33,728 nt of DNA from Candidatus Heimdallarchaeota archaeon (lineage in GTDB: Archaea; Asgardarchaeota; Heimdallarchaeia; Heimdallarchaeales; JAJRWK01), in the NCBI GenBank assembly GCA_027061945.1, contig JAMOVR010000216.1:1-33728 (forward strand), in the 5' to 3' direction. Below are positions 16,758-25,531 of the stretch, piece after piece. The notes beneath the pieces are model-generated. The model did not search any database and was not told the DNA's origin. It saw nothing but the letters and a program-made list of their open reading frames with translations. Position 1 is the stretch's first letter. Every line of letters begins with the position of its first letter. A program made the translations under genes and the position numbers.

Positions 16758-17324
16758 ATGAAAGCAAGATTTACTATAAAACAAATAATCAAACAAAGTG
16801 CGCCTGTACTGATAGGGGTAACATTATTTTCAGTGATTACTGGAAGGAATCTCGAGAACTCAGCAGAACTAGTCACACATCACGTTCCCGTACTGTTAGT
16901 AGCATTACCAGCGTTCATTAATATTGCAGGGGATTTAGCTGACGTTTTCTGTTCAAGACTAAGCTCTGAGCTATATAGAGGTAATTTAGACAGCAATTTC
17001 AGGCCACTTAGGTTATTTTTAGCAGATCTTATTGGTGTGTTATTAGTAGGCATTACTTCTTTCATTTTTGTTGCTATCTTTGCAAATATTATTACGGATA
17101 TTATCTTTGGAAAAATAGTTTCTTACTTGTATCTAATTTTAATAATGGTAACTGCAGGTGTTACTGCAACTTTTGTAATGATGCTAGTTGGAGCTTTCCT
17201 TAGTAGATGGGCTTACTTAAAAGGATTAGATCCAGATTCAATAATAGCTCCAATTACTACTACCGGTGGAGACATGGTAGGCACAACACTACTATTGTTT
17301 CTTGCATCATGGATATTGATTTAA
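16758..17324 (+). CDS. MgtE/SLC41-type divalent cation transporter, second half
   Basis: A 188-residue membrane protein homologous in layout to the preceding gene: ETGR-like loop region, then VPVLLVALPAFINIAGDLADVFCSRLSS (about 43-70, parallel to the MEARGNVVTSLAQRLGSS block), three or four more membrane helices, and GLDPDSIIAPITTTGGDMVGT (about 156-176, parallel to GLDPDN...TLGDI). It keeps the conserved acidic residues. It is expected to pair with the upstream protein as two halves of one Mg transporter. The strong GGAGGG site and short spacing show an operon. The order of halves is as in two-domain MgtE proteins of other archaea. Confidence 0.9.
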   Translation: MKARFTIKQIIKQSAPVLIGVTLFSVITGRNLENSAELVTHHVPVLLVALPAFINIAGDLADVFCSRLSSELYRGNLDSNFRPLRLFLADLIGVLLVGITSFIFVAIFANIITDIIFGKIVSYLYLILIMVTAGVTATFVMMLVGAFLSRWAYLKGLDPDSIIAPITTTGGDMVGTTLLLFLASWILI

Positions 17325-17435
17325 TTATTTTATTTTAAATTAATAATTTTGACTTCTTTTTAAGATAATTAGAAGGAAGAAATAAAAAGAAGAAGATTTA
17401 TTTATGCTTGAAAAATGAAAAAAAGTAAATTTTTC

Positions 17436-17849
17436 TTAAGTGACTGATGCCAACCAATCAATAAAACTTCTTATTACTAAGATAATTAAAAATGAGAAAA
17501 AAGTCATCCAGATGGCATTCTCCCATGTCCTTTTTGGTTCAACTTTTCCTTGCTTTACTGTTATAAATTTTACCGAATAAATACCTATCACAAACACTAG
17601 ATATGGGGCGATAGACACCGTTTGAATAGCATTATTAAAAAGCTGGTCTATTAAAGCAAACATTGTTATTATTACTGGAGGAACAAAAATAAGAATTAAA
17701 GCAACAGCTAATAATCTAAGCCAATAAGACACCGTAGTTTCCCCTTTATTGGAGACCAAGTCTACAATAAAAAATGCGAAAATTATGAGAATTATATTTA
17801 CTAAAAGAGCTACTATATCCGTTGTTGTTGTAGGAATTATATTTGCCAT
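17436..17849 (-). CDS. Small four-helix membrane protein, unknown
   Basis: A 137-residue protein with four predicted membrane segments at about 10-32, 41-66, 78-96 and 111-132, and a short basic loop KQGKVEPKRTWEN (about 98-110). I do not recognise the family. No catalytic or metal motif is seen. It lies downstream of the 965-residue gene on the same strand (118-base gap) and converges with the Mg transporter pair. Co-transcription with the large gene is possible but not shown. Confidence 0.75.
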   Translation of the reverse strand: MANIIPTTTTDIVALLVNIILIIFAFFIVDLVSNKGETTVSYWLRLLAVALILIFVPPVIITMFALIDQLFNNAIQTVSIAPYLVFVIGIYSVKFITVKQGKVEPKRTWENAIWMTFFSFLIILVIRSFIDWLASVT

Positions 17850-17967
17850 ACACTAACAGTGATTATTTTGAAAAGATAAATTTTTAGTTGATCTTTTGGT
17901 ATATTGAGTAATTGGCTAAAAATTAAGATAATTAGAAAAAAAATATTAATCTAAGATTTTCAATCAT

Positions 17968-20865
17968 TTATGCTTTAAATAATGATTCTTCAAGACTGTC
18001 TTTTAATTGATTTAGAAGGTTAGGACTTTCTCGGTTAAGATATTTTATTACCAGCCCAATACCACTATATACTAAATTAATAGAGTTCCTCGTTTCTTGT
18101 AATACACCATAACGAATAACATCTGAAAAAGTAACTAACAGCGGGATTTCAGATCTAAATTGTTCTAGATCCAAAAGTTTAATTTTACCTATCCATCTTC
18201 CTGCAACTAGATCGACATCTACTTTTTCATAAGGTAATATTTTAGAGAATACTTGAATACTTGGAACAACTCTGCTTCTTATTGAAAATAGCTCTACGAA
18301 AACGGATGATTTTTCAACTGCAATTGGGGCATCATTATTTACTAATTCTTTTTCAATGCTTGAGATTATTAATTTTATACTATTCAACAAATCTGGAACT
18401 GTTAAATGATGTTCAACTAAGAGGTCATCAATGTTTTTGCTGGAAAAATAAAGATTTTTCTTGTTTTTATTTTTAGATAAGAAAGTAATTGCTTCATTTA
18501 CTACGCTTTCAGGTACTGGATCAAACAGATAGTTAGCAAAACTAGCTTTTAAAAACGGTATTAAATTTGCAGATAAATAAACCCCATATTTTTCTTTTAA
18601 TTTGTTATATATCAATCCAGCTAATTCTTTTTCATTTAATAGTAGAGTTTCGGAATATATGTCCCTATATTTTAGAACATGGGAATAGGATTTATAATTA
18701 AAAATACGTTTTAATCGTGTAGAATGTTTCCTGAGTTTTTTACCTAACTTTTGAATAGTTATTTGCAAAATTTCATTTAATTCTTTTTCAATTTTAGCTT
18801 TCAGATCTGCTTTTTTTTGGGCTGAAAGAGTGCTTGATTTGTTTATAGTTTTACTAATTTGTTTTTGAATTGCTCGTGATTTTTTATTTAATTCCTCTAA
18901 AAATGTTTTTAGTGGTTCGCGGGAACGTTCTTCTCGTTCTAAATTTATTGAGTTAATTAAGTTTTCATTTATTAAGAGAACAGGATTCTTCTCAAGTAAA
19001 TTAATTATAGGAATAATTACTTTTGATCTAATGGAAGCCATCATTATATTCTGAATAGCAAATATTAAGAGTTCTATATCAGGAAGAATTGTATATAGTT
19101 CTTGAGGATTTTTTACTAATTCTGTTATTGGAGTAACTTGATTATTACTAATTATTGCAAATAGATTCTCTCGAAATTCGGGTTTTTCTAATTCCCATAA
19201 ATTAAGGACATTCCCACCAACAATGATTCTCCATGGATCTTTAAAGAATAAGAACTTCTTTTTATATTTGATTTTCTGTGTTTTATACTTTAAGGAGCCT
19301 TGATTTAAATAACGAATAGAAATTAAAAAAGTAGCAGCTGGAAGGGACAGAGGGATACTAAAGTTCAGCTCATTTAAGGTTGTTATAATTTCTTTTATCA
19401 TTGTTGAGACAAGGATATATTTCGCATTTTGATAGTAGCTAATAGTAATGTCCTTAGGAATTCTTCCTAATTTGTTAGGTAAATCACCAAAGTACTCTTC
19501 TTTAATTAAGGTCGCTAAGCTTTCCATTGAAGCATTTGCTATGGATTTCCAAATTATCTGGGCTTCTTGCACCTGTGTTAGAGGTAATGCTTCAGAAGCT
19601 CCTAATCTAAGGCTTTGCTCTATTTGTTCACCCCATTTAGGTTTATCTATTTGGTTAGCTATTTTTTTTGCATTTTCAATTATTTGTTCTGTTTTACCAG
19701 ACATTGATAATAAAAAGGAATTTATCGCAGCCCAGCCTGCTTCTGTTAAAGGATGCTCTTTTAAAGTATCAAAGAATGTCGAAATAAAAACTTCTACAGG
19801 TATCGAATTTCTTTCATTAAGTAAAGGTTTTACGGCTTCTATTAAGATATCCTCCACTGAAAAGTACTTATACTTCGTATATATCTCTTCAAACTTATCT
19901 CGTATCTCACTTCTTTTTATGTTTGTTAATGCAATCAAGGGATTTTTAGCAATAGCCTTAACAATAGCTTTTCTAATTGCCCGTTCTCTAATTACTCGAT
20001 GTACCGCATGACTATAAGACAAATCCAACTCAGAATGAATCGTTGACGTTTCTTCACTGATTGTTTCTTTTAAGAATGCAATTATTTCTTGTTCAGGACG
20101 CGGTATTTTCTTTTTGAGAAAATCAGATAAACCTTTTTTAAGTATTTTAGGAATTTCTTTTGGAGAAGGATAAAGAAGAATATCTAGGGTGTATTCCATT
20201 ACTAATTTCCAGAGGGCTTCGTCTATTAACTGTTGTTTTAAACCATAAGAAAAAGAGGGCTTTAAAAACTCATCTTTCCAGTACTCCGTGTGTGATAATA
20301 AATAATTTTCATCCTCAAGATGCTTTAAAGGAGCTAAATCCTGGTAATTACTTAGTAGTTTATTAACTAAGCGTTTTATGTTTGTTGATATTTTTTCTGC
20401 AATTTGGGGCGGTTCTGAAGAAAGATTTGCAACTATTGCTGCATTTAGAAAAGCCCAGGCTATTGCATCATGAGGAAGTTGTTTTCCTGCGGATAAATAA
20501 CGTTTTAATAGACTTATTTGAAGTAATTGGTAACCAAATGCCCTTGCAAATTCATCTACAAATGGTATTAGATCATAGGGAAGTTCTTCACCAGGAGGCA
20601 CTGTTATGACGTAAGTAACTGACAGAGTTGATTCGCTGTCTATTTTTAGTGTAATTGTACCAAACGCACTATGATCCGTTGTTCCAGACATTACTCTTGC
20701 TTCAGTTTGAGATGCTTCAGAACCGATTATATCCTTTAAAGCTGTAATTGAGCTCCCTAGTAAGTCTTCAATATTATTGCTAGTTCCGATTGCTAAAGAA
20801 CCAACTTGGGCAATCGATATCCCGGCATTTGAAGTTACAGTAAGGAAAACGTTAGGTATGATCAA
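17968..20865 (-). CDS. Large hypothetical helical protein, 965 residues, TTG start
   Basis: I cannot assign a family. The first about 115 residues alternate strands and helices (FLTVTSNAGISIAQVGSLAI, then FGTITLKIDSESTLSVTYVI) and end in a helix, an order that could be a longin/roadblock-like fold (inference). The remainder is long and mostly helical, soluble and charged, with a possible coiled coil at about 655-705 (KKSRAIQKQISKTINKSS). A more strand-rich part closes the protein (about 865-915). There are no membrane segments, Walker motifs or cysteine clusters. The start is a TTG at 20865: GGAGG lies nine bases before it and there is no nearby in-frame ATG. Codon use resembles the neighbours, so recent transfer is not indicated. 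Confidence 0.85.
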   Translation of the reverse strand: MIIPNVFLTVTSNAGISIAQVGSLAIGTSNNIEDLLGSSITALKDIIGSEASQTEARVMSGTTDHSAFGTITLKIDSESTLSVTYVITVPPGEELPYDLIPFVDEFARAFGYQLLQISLLKRYLSAGKQLPHDAIAWAFLNAAIVANLSSEPPQIAEKISTNIKRLVNKLLSNYQDLAPLKHLEDENYLLSHTEYWKDEFLKPSFSYGLKQQLIDEALWKLVMEYTLDILLYPSPKEIPKILKKGLSDFLKKKIPRPEQEIIAFLKETISEETSTIHSELDLSYSHAVHRVIRERAIRKAIVKAIAKNPLIALTNIKRSEIRDKFEEIYTKYKYFSVEDILIEAVKPLLNERNSIPVEVFISTFFDTLKEHPLTEAGWAAINSFLLSMSGKTEQIIENAKKIANQIDKPKWGEQIEQSLRLGASEALPLTQVQEAQIIWKSIANASMESLATLIKEEYFGDLPNKLGRIPKDITISYYQNAKYILVSTMIKEIITTLNELNFSIPLSLPAATFLISIRYLNQGSLKYKTQKIKYKKKFLFFKDPWRIIVGGNVLNLWELEKPEFRENLFAIISNNQVTPITELVKNPQELYTILPDIELLIFAIQNIMMASIRSKVIIPIINLLEKNPVLLINENLINSINLEREERSREPLKTFLEELNKKSRAIQKQISKTINKSSTLSAQKKADLKAKIEKELNEILQITIQKLGKKLRKHSTRLKRIFNYKSYSHVLKYRDIYSETLLLNEKELAGLIYNKLKEKYGVYLSANLIPFLKASFANYLFDPVPESVVNEAITFLSKNKNKKNLYFSSKNIDDLLVEHHLTVPDLLNSIKLIISSIEKELVNNDAPIAVEKSSVFVELFSIRSRVVPSIQVFSKILPYEKVDVDLVAGRWIGKIKLLDLEQFRSEIPLLVTFSDVIRYGVLQETRNSINLVYSGIGLVIKYLNRESPNLLNQLKDSLEESLFKA

Positions 20866-20874
20866 CTCTTCTAG

Positions 20875-20879
20875 CCTCC
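20875..20879 (-). promoter_or_regulatory. Ribosome binding site supporting a TTG start
   Basis: GGAGG on the minus strand lies nine bases before the TTG at 20865. This is the main evidence for that non-ATG start. Confidence 0.55.
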
Positions 20880-21015
20880 ATAAAAAGATAAGAATCTACT
20901 TGGTCTAATCTTTTTTCATATTTTTGTTTTTCAAAGTTTAATTTTTTATTTGGTATAGAAATAAGAATTTTTGATAAATATTACAAAAGTAATAATACGT
21001 AAATTAACAAAATAT

Positions 21016-21365
21016 AGTGAATTATCCCTTGTTTTTGTAAGGGGCTTCATGCTTCAAAAATAAAACTTCCCCCGTAGCTACTTCCTTAATTGTAAGAAAT
21101 GGTCTGGGGCATTTTTTTAGCATTCTCTCCATAGGCGCTACAGGACGTCCCTTCCCTGTCTTTAGAATGTTTAGATAGGCGTTGTAGTCTCTGTCTGCTT
21201 TGCTTTAGCTCAGTAGTGGTTTTCCGCACACGGCACACTTCTTGGAAGTGTATTGGGGAGAGACTTTTGTTAGTGTCTTACCAGCCCAGCGCCTTCCACC
21301 TTGTAAAACAACATTTGCGTAAACTCATCTTGAGAAACATTCAGAATGAGTCTATGGAGGATTTT
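21016..21365 (-). pseudogene. tnpB: TnpB (IS200/IS605 OrfB) C-terminal relic with right-end hairpin
   Basis: In shifting minus-strand frames the typical end of TnpB can be read: VSQDEFTQMLFYKVEGAG (about 21320-21270), a frameshift, then TKVSPQYTSKKCAVCGKPLLS with the first zinc-finger CxxC pair at 21238-21227, a stop, then KADRDYNAYLNILKTGKGRP carrying the last RuvC-type Asp motif (DRDYNA, about 21198-21181). The second CxxC pair between LLS and KADRD is deleted. The sequence ends with a KHEAP-like tail and a hairpin CCCTT/AAGGG, then ATTCACT at 21016. TnpB is the RNA-guided nuclease ancestor of Cas12. This copy lacks its N-terminal two thirds and is dead. No TnpA gene is seen. Confidence 0.8.
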
Positions 21366-21691
21366 AGTCTTTCCTTTTTAGGTTTAATTACTTTTCTCTT
21401 ATTTTTCACTGAAAAGATTAGGTGGTAAATATAATAAATAATGAATAAATATACAGAATATGTGCCTTTATCTAATTCGTATTGCATTTCATAATTATTA
21501 TCAAGAACTTGAGCGAACCATGCATAAAGATATGCAGAATATTTTATTTTATAAAATAGAAGATTATCGGCTTTAATCCTTTCTCCGCCCCACCTTTCCA
21601 GCCACAAGGAAGAAAAAGGACTTCACGTAGATAAAATTAAAAAAAATAAAGAATTACAAGCAATTCAAAAACAAATTAGATTGATGATTGA

Positions 21692-22516
21692 TTATGGGTA
21701 TTCTTTTCTTTTACTTAGATAAATAAATAAGCTACTTAGAATAGTAAACAGAATAATAAATAGGATAACAATAGAAAAAATACTCATATCAATCGTATAA
21801 TGAAATCCAAATACAATATTTGCAGTGGCATTTTGGATTTGAACAATATAATTATGTATGAATATCCACTTGATACCCTTCGCTCCTAAATCCATTAAGG
21901 CTCCATACGTCGCTAATTCCCATAATGCAATATATAATATAGAGGTAAGTGTAGAGAATGGAAAAATTAAGGATATAATCGAAGTAGCAGTAGAATAGTA
22001 AAGTACAATTATAAAAATAATTATCAAGTGAAATAGGAATAGGCGTAAATCAATGAATTCCCTACGTACTTTTGCGATAATATAAAAAAGCAAGAAATTC
22101 ACCGATTCGATTATTAAAGCGATAAGAAAAGAACCGACTACTAATGCTAATAATTTAGAGAGATATATCTCACTTCTTCTTATTGGTCTTACTATCCAGT
22201 ACGTTATAGTTTTATCATCTATATCTTCAGTTATTATATAAGATGCAAATAATGCGATAATGAGAGGAATTATTACTAATTCATACATAAAAGAAAAGAA
22301 GGAGTGAAAACTATACATTGCCCCTTCATGAAAAATCGTATCATTATTAAAAAGCGTTTGATATAATCCGATGAACGGATATAACGCGAATAATAATGAA
22401 AAGATCAGTGTAAAAAGACCTCTTTTACTAAGAAAAGTTCTTTTGAAAGAAACTTTGAAGATCACTCTGTCTCCTAATAAATCAGAATGAACATTTTGTT
22501 TTTTTAAAGTCGCCAT
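21692..22516 (-). CDS. ABC-2 type transporter permease
   Basis: A 274-residue membrane protein with about six membrane segments: near 35-52, 75-97, 125-150, 160-190, 195-215 and 240-262. The block ITEDIDDKTITYWIVRPIRRSEIYLSKLLA (about 97-126) is the hallmark of ABC-2 permeases (ExDxxTGTxxxLLxxPxxRxxxxxxK). The ATG at 22516 is chosen over a GTG at 22525 because GGTGAT lies four bases upstream of the ATG. It is the last gene of a four-gene operon and is expected to pair with the ATPase directly before it (13-base gap). The substrate is unknown. Confidence 0.92.
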   Translation of the reverse strand: MATLKKQNVHSDLLGDRVIFKVSFKRTFLSKRGLFTLIFSLLFALYPFIGLYQTLFNNDTIFHEGAMYSFHSFFSFMYELVIIPLIIALFASYIITEDIDDKTITYWIVRPIRRSEIYLSKLLALVVGSFLIALIIESVNFLLFYIIAKVRREFIDLRLFLFHLIIIFIIVLYYSTATSIISLIFPFSTLTSILYIALWELATYGALMDLGAKGIKWIFIHNYIVQIQNATANIVFGFHYTIDMSIFSIVILFIILFTILSSLFIYLSKRKEYP

Positions 22517-22529
22517 TTTTATCACCTTT

Positions 22530-23483
22530 TTACTGAGTTAAATATTCGAATACTGCTTGTAGATTATCATCTACGGACATTATTTCTTCAACATGTACTT
22601 TAGAAGAGACTAAAACTTTAGGCAATTCTTTATAAAAAACTGCGGGGTTATGAGTTAATATCCATAATATACCATAATGCAAATTGGAGGGATCTGTTAT
22701 TTCTAAACTTTTCACAGATGGGAGAGATACAAAGTATTTAGCAAGTTCTCTCGGGCTATCAGTAAGTATTTTTATTCTATGTGGATGATCGTAAATTAAG
22801 GCTCGTATATCCCTTACAGGGCCTTCTGCCAGTAATCTCCCACGGTAGATTAATTTTATCTGATCTGCGAACTGTTCTACCTCATGTAGAACATGAGAAG
22901 ATAAAATAATGGATACTCCTTCTTTTCTTAGATCTTCAAATGTTCTTCCTAAATGAGCTCTTGTAATAGGATCTGCTCCTGCGAATGGTTCGTCTAATAA
23001 TAATAATGATGGAGAACCGATAAGTGCTTGTGCAACTTTTATTCTTTGTCTCATACCTTTAGAATAAGTTATTATTGGTCGATCAGCTCTTTCATCATCA
23101 AGACTTACAATTTTTAAAACTCTTGTAGTCTCTTTTTTTGCCTCTTCTTTTGAATATCCTTTTGCTTTAGCCAATATCTCTACGAACTCCTTTCCAGTCA
23201 TCCAAGACCAGAACGCATCTTGTTCCGGGCAATATCCTAAATCATTAAAAACAGAAGAGTCTCTAAATGGGTCTTTATTAAATACTCTTACTATACCAAT
23301 ATTAGGTTTTATTTGGCCTGTCGCTAGCTTAAGAAAAGTACTTTTACCAGCTCCATTCGGCCCTACTAATCCTGTAATGCCACCACTTACTTGAGCTGTG
23401 AATTGATTAAGGCCAATAACATTGCCTTTATACCATTTAGTAACATTATAAAATATTACAAAAGGGGCTTCTTCTTTACTCAT
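22530..23483 (-). CDS. ABC transporter ATP-binding protein
   Basis: A 317-residue ATPase. Walker A GPNGAGKST is at 41-49, the Q-loop region near CPEQDAFW (85-92), signature YSKGMRQR at 140-147 (typical of the CcmA/DrrA branch), Walker B LLLLDEP at 160-166 and H-switch in SSH. A C-terminal domain of about 100 residues follows, as in ABC-2 ATPases. GGAGGTTC precedes the ATG at 23483, and only one base separates it from the upstream permease gene. It hydrolyses ATP to drive one of the two permeases of the operon. Confidence 0.96.
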   Translation of the reverse strand: MSKEEAPFVIFYNVTKWYKGNVIGLNQFTAQVSGGITGLVGPNGAGKSTFLKLATGQIKPNIGIVRVFNKDPFRDSSVFNDLGYCPEQDAFWSWMTGKEFVEILAKAKGYSKEEAKKETTRVLKIVSLDDERADRPIITYSKGMRQRIKVAQALIGSPSLLLLDEPFAGADPITRAHLGRTFEDLRKEGVSIILSSHVLHEVEQFADQIKLIYRGRLLAEGPVRDIRALIYDHPHRIKILTDSPRELAKYFVSLPSVKSLEITDPSNLHYGILWILTHNPAVFYKELPKVLVSSKVHVEEIMSVDDNLQAVFEYLTQ

Positions 23484-23484
23484 T

Positions 23485-24414
23485 TTACTGAACCTCCAAT
23501 TTTTGAATTTTATAGTATAACAAGGAGAATAGCAGTATAGAAAGCCCCAGAACTATTAGAAATGCGATAGAACCTATTTTTGATATCGGCGCTAAAAAAT
23601 CAATTTGAAAACCTAAATTATTGCTTAGCTGTTCATTAGAAATACCAAAAGCCCAATACAATATATATTCTCCATAAGACGGAGGCCCCGCGTATAAGGG
23701 GGCATATTTTACCTTTAACAGGAAGGTAATGATTGCTATCGTATCACTGATGTATCTTAGAGGGATAATTATTATAGCGATATACCATCCTTTTTTCACG
23801 AACATTGATAGTAATAAAATTAAGGAATTAAGAAACGCCATAACAAGCACACCATAACCTAAAGATATTAGTAATAACGAGAAGTTTTTCCATTTTAAAT
23901 AATCTATAGGTGTAAAATCATAGAACGCACCAATAGCTACATACTTGTATATGGCTGGTAGCCAAGTAAATGATGTCATATAAAAAGCAGATGCGATAAA
24001 TTTCACTAATAAATATTCTGTCCTGCTTATGTCTCTTGAGAAATAAAGTGCATAAGCACCAGAAACACGGTCCCTAGATATAACTGAAGAAGCTACATAA
24101 TACGCTAATAATAAATCTGTTACACCCATCATTGAATTATTACCAACATTAATAGCATATGCCAGACTAAATGGAAACTGCTGGAAAAAACCAGTTGAAA
24201 TTCCGTATACGGTTAATATATCTTTTACAATTAATAAGAACCTAAGAATAATAAACATAATGATGACCCATCTTGGTCTAGCAATTAGTTTTATTTCCTC
24301 CCATATTAAATTTAATAGAACCATCTTTTTCGGTTGCATCTGACGCTTCCATGGTCTATAGCCTCTTTCGTAAATTTTTGCACTGCTATTTGATTTATAA
24401 TCATTTTCTACCAT
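23485..24414 (-). CDS. ABC-2 type transporter permease
   Basis: A 309-residue membrane protein with about six hydrophobic segments, a basic N-terminus (GYRPWKRQMQPKK) and the ABC-2 hallmark SSVISRDRVSGAYALYFSRDISRTEYLLVKFIAS (about 110-143). GAGGTG, within the end of the preceding ATPase gene, lies eight bases before the ATG at 24414, so translation is probably coupled. It likely pairs with the ATPase encoded just upstream. No peptide or substrate clue is present. Confidence 0.93.
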   Translation of the reverse strand: MVENDYKSNSSAKIYERGYRPWKRQMQPKKMVLLNLIWEEIKLIARPRWVIIMFIILRFLLIVKDILTVYGISTGFFQQFPFSLAYAINVGNNSMMGVTDLLLAYYVASSVISRDRVSGAYALYFSRDISRTEYLLVKFIASAFYMTSFTWLPAIYKYVAIGAFYDFTPIDYLKWKNFSLLLISLGYGVLVMAFLNSLILLLSMFVKKGWYIAIIIIPLRYISDTIAIITFLLKVKYAPLYAGPPSYGEYILYWAFGISNEQLSNNLGFQIDFLAPISKIGSIAFLIVLGLSILLFSLLYYKIQKLEVQ

Positions 24415-24419
24415 TTTAT

Positions 24420-25397
24420 TTACACCTCAGAAACAAGATCGATATTAAGAGCTGCAAGAAAGAATTCTTCTAAGCTTTTTTTTGGTCGGAAAAGCTTTTT
24501 TAATCCGATATTATGTTTGGCTGCAAGTTTGATTATTTCGGTATGATCTATCGTTTCTAAATCCACGATAATAGAATCATAATTCCATCTAATTATTTTA
24601 CATCCCAAGTTTTCTAATAGTTTTACAAATGTTGCATTATCATCTGTGCTTATTAGAATTCTTTGCATGGCCCCAGAAAGAACTGAATTAAGAGAGTCTA
24701 CAACAACCAATTGACCATTATGAATTATCACTACATAATCACAAGTCTCTTCAATATCTGGCAGGATATGACTTGAAAGAATAATGTTTTTCCCAACTTT
24801 TTTTAAGTTATTTATTAACTCAAGCATTTCTTCTCTTCCCTTTGGGTCTAAACCATTTGTGGGTTCGTCAATAAGAAGAAGAGGAGGATCATGAACAAGT
24901 GCTTGCGCTAATTTTACTCTTTGCTTCATCCCTGTGCTATAAGTTTTTATCTCACGATACCTACTTTCTTCAATTCCAACATAATCAAGGACTTCATGGG
25001 CCCTTTGTAAAGCATCATAAGGAGAAAGTCCGCTAGCTATCCCAAATAACTTGCATATTTCAACAGCATTTAATGAAAGCGGTAAACAATCATTTTCAGG
25101 GACATATCCAATATTCCATTTTAAATGAGAACCACTACTTTTGATGTTTTCTCCTAAAACCCATGCGTCACCACGAGTTGGTTTTACTAATCCCAATAAA
25201 ATTTTAATTAATGTACTTTTTCCACTGCCATTGGGGCCCAATAGTCCAACGGCTCCCTTTGGAAATTTTACTGACAAATCTGAAAGTGCAATTATGTCAT
25301 TATTATAAATTTTAGTAAGATTCGAGACAATAACAGGGTAGTTTTTTAGGTCATCTTCAGAAACTTCTGATGACAATAAGTTCTGCTCATAATGCAT
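24420..25397 (-). CDS. ABC transporter ATP-binding protein, first gene of a four-gene operon
   Basis: A 325-residue ATPase with Walker A GPNGSGKST at 54-62, signature YSTGMKQR at 153-160, Walker B LLLIDEPTNGLDP around 173-185 and SSH for the H-switch. About 20 residues precede the usual start of the domain. GGTGA lies about ten bases before the ATG at 25397. A classical BRE/TATA promoter is at 25441-25456. This gene heads the order ATPase-permease-ATPase-permease, with gaps of 5, 1 and 13 bases. The two sets may form one heteromeric exporter or two. Confidence 0.96.
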   Translation of the reverse strand: MHYEQNLLSSEVSEDDLKNYPVIVSNLTKIYNNDIIALSDLSVKFPKGAVGLLGPNGSGKSTLIKILLGLVKPTRGDAWVLGENIKSSGSHLKWNIGYVPENDCLPLSLNAVEICKLFGIASGLSPYDALQRAHEVLDYVGIEESRYREIKTYSTGMKQRVKLAQALVHDPPLLLIDEPTNGLDPKGREEMLELINNLKKVGKNIILSSHILPDIEETCDYVVIIHNGQLVVVDSLNSVLSGAMQRILISTDDNATFVKLLENLGCKIIRWNYDSIIVDLETIDHTEIIKLAAKHNIGLKKLFRPKKSLEEFFLAALNIDLVSEV

Positions 25398-25440
25398 TAA
25401 GTTTCACCCTTTAAACCATTTTAAAAGATAAAGTCACATA

Positions 25441-25456
25441 GATATAAATACTTTCA
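25441..25456 (-). promoter_or_regulatory. BRE/TATA promoter of the ABC operon
   Basis: On the minus strand TTTGAAAGTA leads into TTTATATC (25448-25441). Initiation is expected near 25420, giving a leader of about 20 bases before the ATG at 25397. Confidence 0.6.
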
Positions 25457-25531
25457 AACAAAAATGGGTTTTTATAAAAAAAAAGTAGGTTGCTAAATTT
25501 TTAGAGCAAAATATTTTTTAAAAAATGAAGA

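Larger units (their letters stand above)
20866..21691. other. 826-base gap holding a decayed TnpB element
   Basis: The left part is AT-rich upstream DNA of the 965-residue gene. The middle (21016-21365) holds a TnpB relic. From 21366 to 21691 there is only AT-rich DNA with a doubtful TTG-started frame (21607-21341, minus) and a short sequence (21656-21675) shared with 26438-26457. I see no intact gene or structured RNA. Confidence 0.6.

Noticed and set aside
19448-20011. 187-codon plus-strand frame inside the 965-residue gene
   Set aside because: It lies fully antisense to a longer frame supported by GGAGG and protein-like composition, and has no recognisable domain of its own.
21341-21607. 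88-codon minus-strand frame starting at TTG
   Set aside because: It has no ribosome binding site, an odd Tyr-rich composition, and runs into the TnpB relic. It is probably chance in AT-rich DNA.
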